Source of the DNA: JBBQED01 sp038320345
Lineage (GTDB): Bacteria; Bacteroidota; Bacteroidia; AKYH767-A; OLB10
Length of the DNA: 64,000 bases
NCBI GenBank assembly: GCA_038320345.1
Contig: JBBQED010000014.1
Coordinates: forward strand, 1 to 64,000
Direction: 5' to 3'
Below are positions 36,325 to 45,700 of the stretch, in pieces. The position numbers and the translations under genes are program-made. Each line of letters begins with the position of its first letter. Positions within the stretch are counted from its first letter, which is position 1. The notes below the pieces were generated by a model. That model did no database searches, was not told the DNA's origin, and worked only from the letters and a program-made list of their open reading frames with translations.

Positions 36325-37144
36325 TCAGGTCTGCTTAGGATTAAGCAAACAGGTCACCTGGAATTACAGCACTTCCTTTACGATGGGAATTCGCACCTTG
36401 CACAAAAGGCTGCATTCGCCCATTTATGCGATCTATGGATTTGTACGTGTTGCAGATGAAATCGTTGATACCTTTCATGATTTCGATAAGCAAGAATTAC
36501 TGAAGCGGTTCAAAGAAGATACTTGGAGGGCTCTTGATGAAGGAGTCAGCACAAATCCTATTCTCCACTCTTTTCAGATGGTAGTTCGTCAATATAAAAT
36601 CGATAGAGAGTTGATAGAAGCATTTCTGCATAGCATGGAAATGGATCTAAAAAATAATACTTACAATGCTCATGGATACAATGAATACATTTATGGATCG
36701 GCAGAAGTAGTTGGTTTAATGTGTTTAAAAGTATTTTGCGATGGGAATCAAGAAGAGTACGATAAATTAAAAGAATCTGCACGTAAGTTAGGAGCTGCAT
36801 TTCAGAAAGTAAATTTCCTGCGTGATATGAAAAGTGATTTCAAAGAACGTGGAAGAGTGTATTTTCCAGGTGTAGATTTCAATATTTTTTCTGATCAGAT
36901 GAAAAAAGATATCGAGCAAGAAATCGAAGCAGATTTTCGGGAGGCTTACGATGGTATCAAAAAACTTCCTAAAGATGCGCGGTTCGGCGTATATGTCGCT
37001 TACATTTACTATCAGGCTTTACTTCAGAAGATTAAGAACCTACCGGCTACGTCTATCCGCGATGCAAGGATCCGAGTTCCGGATAAAGAAAAAATTGCAT
37101 TACTTTGCCGTTGCTGGTTTAAATTCAGGATGAATGCACTCTAG
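36308..37144 (+). CDS. crtB: phytoene synthase
   Basis: 278 residues of the squalene/phytoene synthase fold. Both Asp-rich Mg2+-diphosphate motifs are present: RVADEIVDTF (about 42-51) and FLRDMKSDFKERGRVYFP (about 168-185). It condenses two GGPP to phytoene. It lies between crtI, which overlaps it, and the cyclase gene 3 bp downstream, forming one operon. Confidence 0.95.
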   Translation: MMEQYNQVCLGLSKQVTWNYSTSFTMGIRTLHKRLHSPIYAIYGFVRVADEIVDTFHDFDKQELLKRFKEDTWRALDEGVSTNPILHSFQMVVRQYKIDRELIEAFLHSMEMDLKNNTYNAHGYNEYIYGSAEVVGLMCLKVFCDGNQEEYDKLKESARKLGAAFQKVNFLRDMKSDFKERGRVYFPGVDFNIFSDQMKKDIEQEIEADFREAYDGIKKLPKDARFGVYVAYIYYQALLQKIKNLPATSIRDARIRVPDKEKIALLCRCWFKFRMNAL

Positions 37145-37147
37145 ATC

Positions 37148-37876
37148 ATGGAAAAGTACACGTACTGGCTGATTTTACTTGGTTCTTTCATCTTTCCCTT
37201 CCTCTTTTCCTTTGTAAAAAAAGCTCCCTTTTATAAAATTTGGAAATATCTGTTTCCTGCCATCCTCATTACGGCAACTTTTTTCATTGTATGGGATAAC
37301 TACTTCACCATTTACGGAGTGTGGAGCTTCAGTGAAAAATACACTACCGGAGTAAAATTTCTTTCACTTCCCATAGAAGAAGTCATGTTTTTTATCCTCA
37401 TTCCCTATTGCTGTGTATTTATTTATGAAGCTTTGAATTATTATTTCCCAGAGGATTCTTTTAAGTCTGTAGAAAAATATATCAGCTACGCGCTCTTCTT
37501 CTTATTTGTGATTATCGCCATAAAAAATACCACAAGGGCTTATACTTTTTCCACTAGTTTTTTTGCAAGTATTTATCTAGGGATAATGATTCTCCTGCGT
37601 GTTAACTTCATGGGTCGTTTCTACCGTGCATTTTTAGTGAGTAAAATTCCCTTCCTAATTGTCAATGGCATTCTGACTGCGCTTCCAGTAGTGATGTACA
37701 ATGATCAAGAAAATCTTGGAATTCGTATTTATACTATTCCGGCAGATGATACGATGTATTCATTTTTGATGCTTTTAATGACCATTTCACTATTGGAGTT
37801 TTTCCGAGGAAATGCAAAAGCACCTAAAAAAATAAAACAGGATACAGGAAATACTACTCCTGTCTTCACGCCATAA
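37148..37876 (+). CDS. crtYcd: lycopene beta-cyclase, CrtYcd heterodimer-fusion type
   Basis: 242 residues with about seven transmembrane helices. Two lycopene-cyclase domains (about 1-100 and 120-225) correspond to fused CrtYc and CrtYd. Hallmarks are VWDNYFT and LPIEEVMFFILIPY in the first half, and YTIPADDTMYSFLMLL in the second. It converts lycopene to beta-carotene (or one-sided gamma-carotene). Last gene of the crt operon; no ketolase or hydroxylase follows here. Confidence 0.92.
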   Translation: MEKYTYWLILLGSFIFPFLFSFVKKAPFYKIWKYLFPAILITATFFIVWDNYFTIYGVWSFSEKYTTGVKFLSLPIEEVMFFILIPYCCVFIYEALNYYFPEDSFKSVEKYISYALFFLFVIIAIKNTTRAYTFSTSFFASIYLGIMILLRVNFMGRFYRAFLVSKIPFLIVNGILTALPVVMYNDQENLGIRIYTIPADDTMYSFLMLLMTISLLEFFRGNAKAPKKIKQDTGNTTPVFTP

Positions 37877-37909
37877 AAAGAAAATCAGGATTTTTTATGT
37901 TCCTGATTT
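37876..37909 (-). terminator. terminator of the small minus-strand gene, also facing the crt operon
   Basis: 9-bp stem AAATCAGGA/TCCTGATTT (37882-37890 with 37901-37909) and 10-nt loop. Read on the minus strand it runs straight into TTCTTTTT; read on the plus strand no U-run follows. The strength is therefore on the minus strand, although it may also end crt transcription. Confidence 0.65.
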
Positions 37910-38001
37910 GCTAAACGATGTAATTCTTTCCCGAGGTAAAAAATCACAGCATAAGCCAATACTAGCATGGTGGCTACTTTGAGGATTTTGATCAGCATCA
38001 T
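37885..38001 (-). CDS. small single-pass membrane protein
   Basis: 38 residues from the ATG at 38001 (MMLIKILKVATMLVLAY). One hydrophobic helix is followed by a charged tail, KELHRLANQEHKKS. The open frame extends to 38067, but those residues add nothing protein-like. The gene ends inside a hairpin with a U-run on its own strand, which is unusual for a chance frame. It lies tail-to-tail with the crt operon. No family recognised, and coding status is uncertain. Confidence 0.4.
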   Translation of the reverse strand: MMLIKILKVATMLVLAYAVIFYLGKELHRLANQEHKKS

Positions 38002-38209
38002 TCTTTTTAGACTTGAAAGGTGAATAATGATAGAGAAATGCGGTATTTTTGAAGAAGTGAAGGCCATTAAAGAAAAAGATTAATCTTCCTGAGATGTCCT
38101 TACTTTCCAGCTGAAGGCTGGCAAAATTAATGCCCTATATTAAAAAAATTTGTAGAATTAAATCTACATGCATTGAGCCCAACTGAAAATTAGTAAAATA
38201 CTATTCTAA

Positions 38210-38863
38210 ATGCCTACTAAAACGAAGATTCTCATCGCTGACGATCATGTGATCATTCGTCGTGGTTTAAAATTTCTTTTGGATGCCCGCTTTCCTCATT
38301 GCAGAGTGATGGAAACGGATAACACACGCGACTTACTAAAAATGTTAAGCGAGAATGCTTTTAGTCATTTGATACTGGACATGCAGCTGCTGGATGCAAA
38401 TGCGATGGATGTTTTCCCGAAGATTCACCATGAATATCCTAATCTTCAGATTCTAATCTTTACGATGAGTGCAGAAGAGATCTATGGTAAACGGATGATG
38501 CAAATGGGAGCAGATGGTTTTATTAGTAAACAGAGTGATGAAAATGAAGTGATCCGTGCGCTAGATTTATTTATGTCAGGGAAGAAGTATATGAGTCCTT
38601 CACTGAATGATATGCTGTTGCATGAGCTTAAGGGAAAAGAAACGCACAAAAATCCATTTCATGTTTTATCAGAAAGAGAAATGGTGGTAATGAATTATTT
38701 GCTTAATGGTGAAGGAGTGAAAGAAATTGCTTCTCGCTTGGATCTAAAAGCGACCACCATCGCAACCTTTAAAGCTAGAGTTTTTCAGAAGCTAGGCGTT
38801 TCCAATATCATTGATTTGCGCAAATTATCAGAAACGTATGCTGATAAAAACAACCAGGACTAA
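38210..38863 (+). CDS. NarL/FixJ-type response regulator
   Basis: 217 residues. Receiver domain (about 5-125) with acidic pocket D11/D12, phosphoacceptor D57 in HLILDMQLLD, switch Thr in IFTMSAEE and Lys in GFISKQSDE. LuxR-type helix-turn-helix at about 150-212 (LSEREMVVMNYLLNG, VKEIASRLDLKATTIATFKARVF). It is a DNA-binding partner, probably of the sensor kinase encoded 52 bp downstream. Targets unknown; the adhesin operon just beyond is a candidate. Confidence 0.93.
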   Translation: MPTKTKILIADDHVIIRRGLKFLLDARFPHCRVMETDNTRDLLKMLSENAFSHLILDMQLLDANAMDVFPKIHHEYPNLQILIFTMSAEEIYGKRMMQMGADGFISKQSDENEVIRALDLFMSGKKYMSPSLNDMLLHELKGKETHKNPFHVLSEREMVVMNYLLNGEGVKEIASRLDLKATTIATFKARVFQKLGVSNIIDLRKLSETYADKNNQD

Positions 38864-38915
38864 CCTCCCGTTCTGCTTTTTTACACTCAAACTTTTTTCT
38901 GTTTGCAGAAATAGT

Positions 38916-41900
38916 ATGCGATTGATGGCGCTGTTATTTCTTCTGCACCTTCCTTGTTTTCTAAATGCTCAAGGTGGATATTATACCCAAAACATCACCT
39001 CGATGAACGGTCTTCCACAAAACAGTGTGAAGAATCTCACCTTGGATAAGAATGGCTTTCTATGGATTTCTACTGAATCGGGTCTAGTGCGTTATGATGG
39101 TGCTCGATTTCAAATTTTCAATACGTCGAATGATTCGGATTTAGTAACGGAAAGAATTCAAAACGTTTTTGGCACACCCGACGAACGACTTTTTGTAAAT
39201 GATGCGAAGGGAAGTCTTTTGGAACTTATAGACAACCAACCAGTATTAACTAGAAAAGGTGCTTATAGTAATAGTAGCTGGCTGAATATCCATGGAGGAA
39301 TTTCTAATCCCGAATTTTATAAGTGGATTATTTCACGGATGCCATTCTTGCCAAATGCTGAGGGATGGGGCTTGAATCCAACGACTATTATTCCATTAAA
39401 CAAACATCAATCGCTGGTAAAAATACGAGGAGGACTCCAACTTTATACTGATACAAATGCAGTTCGAAACATCGACCTGAAGAAGTATAAACCTTGGCGG
39501 TATTTCATGCTTAAAAACAGAATTTTTTTTATTAATGAAGATGAGTTGATTTATGAATACGAATTTTATAATCACGATTCAGTCGTACCATGTGCTCTCA
39601 ATTTTTCGAATAATCGAGAGCTAATCATAAAGTCACTCAAAGAAGGTAAATTAATCTGGGAGTACTGTAACAAAGGTGCCTTTCTATGTTTGAATAATAA
39701 TATTTTTGAGATAGAACTTGGAGTAGACCATAGTGTAAATATTCAATTGCTCTATGACAAATTTCCTGAAAACTGTGTGCTTTCGGCAGTATTAAAAGAC
39801 ACCAAAAACCAAATTCTTTATCTGGGTACCGATTCCAGAGGATTATTAGTTTGTCGATTTAGAAAACTACAAACCATCACATTTGATACTCCCGAACCTG
39901 GAACCAATAACGCTTATTATTCACAGATAGCTATTGATAGTAATACCATTTTCTCGTCTTACCAACGGGAATTCAGTATTAACGGAGCTCAAAAAAGCAG
40001 TATTGGAATTAGTCGATTTAATAATGAAAGTATTGCCAAAGATAAATCGGGAAATATCTATTTTAACAGATCAGATACCTTATTTAAATACGAGCGGTCG
40101 ACTGGAGAAAAAAAATTCATTTATCATGAATCAAAAATCCCCATTAGCACTATTGTAAATATCAGTGATACCCTTTTCGTGGGCAATAGCGATCGAATAA
40201 GAGGGGTGTTCAACGACCATTCCTTTAATGTTTTTCCAAAGGACAACAGTAAAATACAGGGATTCAATCCCAACAATATTTCTAAGGGGCCAGATCAAAG
40301 AATATGGATTGCTTCCTGCTCAGGACTGTTTATTTTATCTACCGATTTAAATAAAATGACCAGAATTCCTTCTATGGATAATATTTGTGTTCGTTCACTT
40401 TTTTTACATGGCGACAAATTATTTATAGGAACCTATGGAAAAGGTTATTACATCTGGCAAAATGGAAAACTGTTCAAAATGCCTATTGATATTTTCGGGC
40501 ATCTCAACTTTTCACATTCTTTCCAACTCGATGGAAAAAACAATTTGTATATCAGCACTAATCATGGCCTTTTCCGTATCAAGATGTCCAATTTAGATAA
40601 CTATCTTAAAGACCCTAAAACCACATTTACATATTGGTATTATGGAGAGTTAGATGGGATCAATAATATAGAATTCAATGGCGGATGTTCACCTAGCAGT
40701 TTACGCTTGTCGAATGGCTATTTCACATTTCCAACGATGGAAGGATTCGTATTTTTCAACCCTGACTCCATCAGCGATCCTTATTTAAACTATCCAATAT
40801 TTATCAATCAGGTTAAAGCCGACCGAAAACTTATTGCTGGAACAAACAACTTTGCCATTCCATCAAATACTGAACTCGTAGAAATACTTATTAATGCACC
40901 CTTTTGGGGGAATAAAGAAAATCTACGCTTGGAGTATAAGCTGAGTGGCTTCAACAAGAACTGGATTCCGTTAGGCATTAACGATTTCACCTTAACATTT
41001 TCCAATTTAGAATCAGGTTCCCATGAACTTATCATTCGTAAAAAATCTAATTTTGATGCTGAACAGTATGTTTCAACGTCTGTGATACTTCACGTAAAAG
41101 AAAAATATTATGAAACGATTTGGTTTAAGTTTCTAGTGATCATTTTTTCAGGACTTTTACTTCAGTTAATCCTTCATCTATATGGCAGAAATATTCGAAA
41201 ACGAAATCAACAGCTGGAAGATAATGTAAAGAGAAGAACGCTTGAATTACAAGATGCGAATCAAACATTGGAGATTAACAATCAGAAACTGATTTTATCA
41301 GAAGACCAGTTACGGCAATCGGTAAGAGTGAAAGATAAACTGATCTCTATCATTTCCCATGATATTATTGCCCCATTAAAATTTATTTCCTTGTCGGCAC
41401 GATTAGGTTATGGGAAACTCAATCAAAAAGACCCTTCATTCATCAAAGAAACGATGCAAGATATTTCAGGAAGCTCTGAAAAACTCTTTGACAACGCTGT
41501 GAATATGCTCAATTGGATCAAATTCCAGAACAACAGGATTGATATCGTGATGCATATGGAAAGTCCTTATGAAATGATGGAAGAAATGCTCAGTAGCATG
41601 CAAGAAATGGCGAAGGCGAAGAACGTGGAACTGATCAATACTGTGTCTATGGATGATGTCCTTTCGACAGATCGCAGAGTGTTGAGCATCATCTTGCAGA
41701 ATATGATTTCCAATTCTATTCGTTTTACTGAAAACGGAGTGATTAGTATTTCCAGCATGAATCAGAATGGGACCTATTGCATTATTGTTACAGATACAGG
41801 CAGTGGAATGAATCCCAATACCCTAGAAAAAGTTAGAGCTACCTGTAATAAGAAGAGTGCTGATATCAGAATTGATCAGGATGGTAGATCCGGCAGCGGA

Positions 41901-42011
41901 TTAGGCTATCTCATCATTGCAGAACTTATGGAACTTTTAAAAGGCAATATTGTGATCAACAGCGAAGAAGGTAAAGGAACCGTGATTGAAATTTATCTTC
42001 CGCTTACGTAA
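38916..42011 (+). CDS. beta-propeller sensor histidine kinase (Reg_prop + Y_Y_Y + HisKA)
   Basis: 1031 residues from the ATG at 38916, which begins a signal peptide (MRLMALLFLLHLPCF, ends LNAQ). The longer frame from 38811 overlaps the regulator gene and hides this signal. The periplasmic part is a two-propeller sensor with Reg_prop repeats (GLPQNSVKNLTLDKNGFLWI) and a Y_Y_Y domain (YKLSGFNKNWIPLG). A transmembrane helix, a coiled coil, a HisKA domain with H815 in IISHDIIAPLKF and a HATPase (DTGSGMN, GSGLGYLI) follow. Unlike Bacteroides hybrid systems it has no fused receiver or helix-turn-helix, so it should act through the separate regulator upstream. The ligand is unknown. Confidence 0.92.
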   Translation: MRLMALLFLLHLPCFLNAQGGYYTQNITSMNGLPQNSVKNLTLDKNGFLWISTESGLVRYDGARFQIFNTSNDSDLVTERIQNVFGTPDERLFVNDAKGSLLELIDNQPVLTRKGAYSNSSWLNIHGGISNPEFYKWIISRMPFLPNAEGWGLNPTTIIPLNKHQSLVKIRGGLQLYTDTNAVRNIDLKKYKPWRYFMLKNRIFFINEDELIYEYEFYNHDSVVPCALNFSNNRELIIKSLKEGKLIWEYCNKGAFLCLNNNIFEIELGVDHSVNIQLLYDKFPENCVLSAVLKDTKNQILYLGTDSRGLLVCRFRKLQTITFDTPEPGTNNAYYSQIAIDSNTIFSSYQREFSINGAQKSSIGISRFNNESIAKDKSGNIYFNRSDTLFKYERSTGEKKFIYHESKIPISTIVNISDTLFVGNSDRIRGVFNDHSFNVFPKDNSKIQGFNPNNISKGPDQRIWIASCSGLFILSTDLNKMTRIPSMDNICVRSLFLHGDKLFIGTYGKGYYIWQNGKLFKMPIDIFGHLNFSHSFQLDGKNNLYISTNHGLFRIKMSNLDNYLKDPKTTFTYWYYGELDGINNIEFNGGCSPSSLRLSNGYFTFPTMEGFVFFNPDSISDPYLNYPIFINQVKADRKLIAGTNNFAIPSNTELVEILINAPFWGNKENLRLEYKLSGFNKNWIPLGINDFTLTFSNLESGSHELIIRKKSNFDAEQYVSTSVILHVKEKYYETIWFKFLVIIFSGLLLQLILHLYGRNIRKRNQQLEDNVKRRTLELQDANQTLEINNQKLILSEDQLRQSVRVKDKLISIISHDIIAPLKFISLSARLGYGKLNQKDPSFIKETMQDISGSSEKLFDNAVNMLNWIKFQNNRIDIVMHMESPYEMMEEMLSSMQEMAKAKNVELINTVSMDDVLSTDRRVLSIILQNMISNSIRFTENGVISISSMNQNGTYCIIVTDTGSGMNPNTLEKVRATCNKKSADIRIDQDGRSGSGLGYLIIAELMELLKGNIVINSEEGKGTVIEIYLPLT

Positions 42012-42050
42012 ATTTATAGGATTGAAAATTTCAAAAAAATCAACTTTAAT

Positions 42051-42434
42051 TTAGGGTTGCAATAGATCATCCAGTGCTTTGGTGATTTCTACAAAAGCTT
42101 TTTCGTCTTTAACTATATATTTTTCTGCACCATGAGAAACAATCTGAAGTGCTAGACCATATTTCTCTTGACCACTCAAAAAGATACAATGTGAATCAGG
42201 CGAAATCTTTTTAAGTTTCACCAGCGTATCCATACCGTTCATTTGATCTCTCTGCATGGAATCTAGATGATAATCGATCACTACTGCAAAAGGTTCTTCA
42301 AAAGCTTGTTCCAGACAGGCTTCACCGCTTTCAAAATGACTGATATCCCAATGTGGTTTCATGGATAGATAATCTTTCAGCATTTCTGCAAAGGTGGCAT
42401 CATCTTCAACAATAAATAATTTTTTGCGATTCAT
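42051..42434 (-). CDS. single-domain response regulator
   Basis: 127 residues, receiver only. Acidic pocket E10/D11/D12, phosphoacceptor D54 in VVIDYHLD, a Ser in the switch position (IFLSGQEK) and conserved Lys (YIVKDEK). With no output domain it must work by protein contact, in a phosphorelay or as a CheY-like signal. It converges on the sensor kinase gene (39-bp gap) and is divergent from the adhesin gene, with 270 bp between. A GAAACGTTTC palindrome lies at 42632-42641 in that gap. Confidence 0.92.
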   Translation of the reverse strand: MNRKKLFIVEDDATFAEMLKDYLSMKPHWDISHFESGEACLEQAFEEPFAVVIDYHLDSMQRDQMNGMDTLVKLKKISPDSHCIFLSGQEKYGLALQIVSHGAEKYIVKDEKAFVEITKALDDLLQP

Positions 42435-42704
42435 AATACGGTAGAATATAATTAAAGATGTAAAATCTGAAGGCTAAGTTAAATAAAAATTACTATCCTA
42501 AAAATCTCTAGAAATAGGATGCAAAAAATGCAGTAGAAATCAGGGTTGTGGGAATAAAAATCCGGGTTTCAACGAATAGTATCAGAAAAGGTTACGCTAG
42601 CATAAAATTTCTGCACTATTTCTCATAAAACGAAACGTTTCAAGTGCTTTTGCGAATAAGGAGAATACTTAAAAACCCACAGAGCTGGCAACTCCTTACA
42701 CTCA

Positions 42705-45700
42705 ATGAACCAAAGTATGAAACCGACCCTGGCACCCATCAAAAAAAGGGGCTTTATTAGTCTTCTTTTCAGCATGATTCTAATCCTGCTGAGCAGCCAA
42801 CAATCGTTTGCTACCCATGCCGCTGGATCCGATATCCAGTACACCTGTTTAGGGGGTAACCAATATCAGGTTGTGGTAACTTTTTACCGTGATTGTGGTG
42901 GTGTAGCCGAACCTGGTAACATCACCATCAACTGTAAAAGCGTCAACGGATCTCAGAATTTCAATGTCACAGCCAATAAATCCGGATCGGCCGGAAACGG
43001 TGATGAAATTACTGTTCCTTGTGTTACTTCCGCCTCCTCTTGTGGTGGTGGATCTACTACAGGTATCAGAAAATGGATCTATACAGCAGTAGTTACATTG
43101 CCTACTCAACAAACGGATTGGGTATTCAGCTACAGTGTATGTTGTCGTAACTGTGCAATAACTACGATCAACAGTCCATGTGCTTCTAATTCTACACTTT
43201 ATATTGAGGCGCTCTTAAACAATACTATTGCACCATGCAATAGCTCCCCAGTATTTTCAAATATCCCAATTGCTTTCGTATGTATTGGTCAAACATTTAA
43301 TTTCAATCATGGTGTTGTAGATCCTGATGGCGACTCACTCGCTTATCAACTCATCACTCCTAAAACGAGCGCTACTGGAACAGTAAGTTATATTGCCCCT
43401 GCGAGTGCTACTTCTCCAATTGCTTCGAGTACTCCATTTACCATGAATCCAACAACGGGAGATCTCACTTTTACTCCTAGTTCTATTCAAATCGGGATCA
43501 TGGCGATTAAAGTAACGGAATATAGAAATGGTGTTGTATTAGGTAGTGTAATACGCGATATGCAGATTTATACTACGGCATGTACCAACAATCTTCCCAC
43601 TGCTTCTGGTATTGACGGTACAAATAATTATAATGTCACAGTTTGTCCTAACCAACAGGTTTGCTTTACAGTTAACAGCGCCGATCTTGATGCAAGTCAG
43701 AATGTAACCATTACTTCTAACAATGCGATCCCAGGTGCTACCTATACCATCAGTAGTGGTCCTCGTCCAACTTTAACTTTTTGCTGGACTCCAACGGTAA
43801 ATGATATCAATCTTAGTCCAAATACATTCACAATAACGGTTCGTGATAATGCTTGTCCGAACAACGGAATTCAAACTTACTCTTATAACATTTATGTACC
43901 GAGTCCATATTTCAATGTAATCAGTACAAATATTTCCTGCAATGGTGCCGCAACAGGTACTGCTGCAGCCTCCCCTGTTTATAGTGGGAACTATACTTAT
44001 AATTGGAACACCACTCCTACATCAAATTCACCCTCACTCAGTGGACTTACTGCAGGAAGTTATACGGTAACTGTCACAGACATCAGTGGATGTTCAGCAC
44101 AGCAAACCGTCAATATCACTGAACCAAGTGGAATGACTTTAACGAGTACTAAAACAAATCCTTCTTGCTCTGGAGTATGTAACGGAACTGTTGATCTAAG
44201 TGTAGTAGGTGGAATGGGGCCTTATACCTACCTGTGGAATAACGGGCAAACTTCTCAGGATTTGACCAACACCTGTGCCGGCACTTACACAGTAACGGTA
44301 ACCGACGCAAACGGATGTACAAAGACTAGAAGCGAAACATTAACGAATTCCTATGCGATGTCGGCAAGTGCAAGTGCTGCTTCTGTGGCATGCTTTGGAA
44401 ATAATACGGGAACAGTAACACTTTCGGTAACAGGAGGGGTTTCACCACTGACCTATTCATGGAGCAATGGATCTGTTGCTAATAACCTTAGCAATGTAAT
44501 TGCCAATAATTATTCAGTAACCATAACCGATGTGAATGGATGTACTGCTGCTGCATCAGCATCAGTAACTCAGCCAACGGCTGCTTTAAACATCACCACT
44601 AACAAAACAAATATACTTTGCTATGGTAACTCAACAGGAGCGATCACTAGTACTGTTTCAGGAGGAACCTCACCTTATACTTATTCTTGGAGTAACGGAA
44701 ATACCACTGCATCCCTTTCTGGAATCAATGCAGGAACCTATACCCTAACGGTAACGGATAACCGTGGTTGTACAGCAACCTCAGTGAATACATTAAGTCA
44801 GCCTACGGCTGCCTTAACACTCAGCACCGTTAAGACCAATGTAAAATGTTTTGGAAATAGTACTGGAAACATAACGGTAACGGCTATAGGTGGAACAACA
44901 CCTTATACTTATCAGTGGAATACCGGAAGTACTGCCTCCGCCTTAAATAATATTCCTGCGGGAGTATATACCATTACAGTAACGGATGCCAATGCTTGTA
45001 CTTCAGGAACTACAACCGTTACCATCACTCAACCATCAGCCGCTTTAAATGCAAGTGCTCTAGGTGGAAGTGTAAATTGTTTTGGAAACACCACTGCGAA
45101 TGTAGTTGTGAATGTAACTGGAGGAACAACTCCATACTCCTACTTATGGAATACCGGAAGTACTGCCTCAGGGTTAAGTAATGTTGGTGCAGGAAATTAT
45201 AGTGTTACGATCACCGATGCTAATAACTGTTCGGTAAATGCATCTGCATCTATCACACAACCTGCCGCAGCATTAAATGCTACTACCTCAAAAACGAATG
45301 TTCTTTGTTATGGTAATAATACCGGAGCAGTTTCTGTTGCAGTAACTGGAGGAACAACACCTTATACATATAACTGGAATAACGGAGCTACTACTGCATC
45401 TCAATCGAATATGGTTGCAGGAACTTATAATGTAACGATCACTGATGCTAAAGGATGTACAACAACAGGAAGTGCTACTATCACACAACCTGCCGCGCCG
45501 ATTTCTATCAGTAATACCAAAGCAGATGTTAAATGCTTCGGTGGAAATTCCGGATCTGCAAATGTATTAGCAAGCGGAGGAAATGGTCCCTACTCCTACT
45601 TATGGAGCAACGGACAAACAGGTGTTGCAGCAAGTAATTTAGTTGCAGGTAACTACACTGTTACAGTAACTGATGCAAATGCTTGTACGAGTTCATTAAC

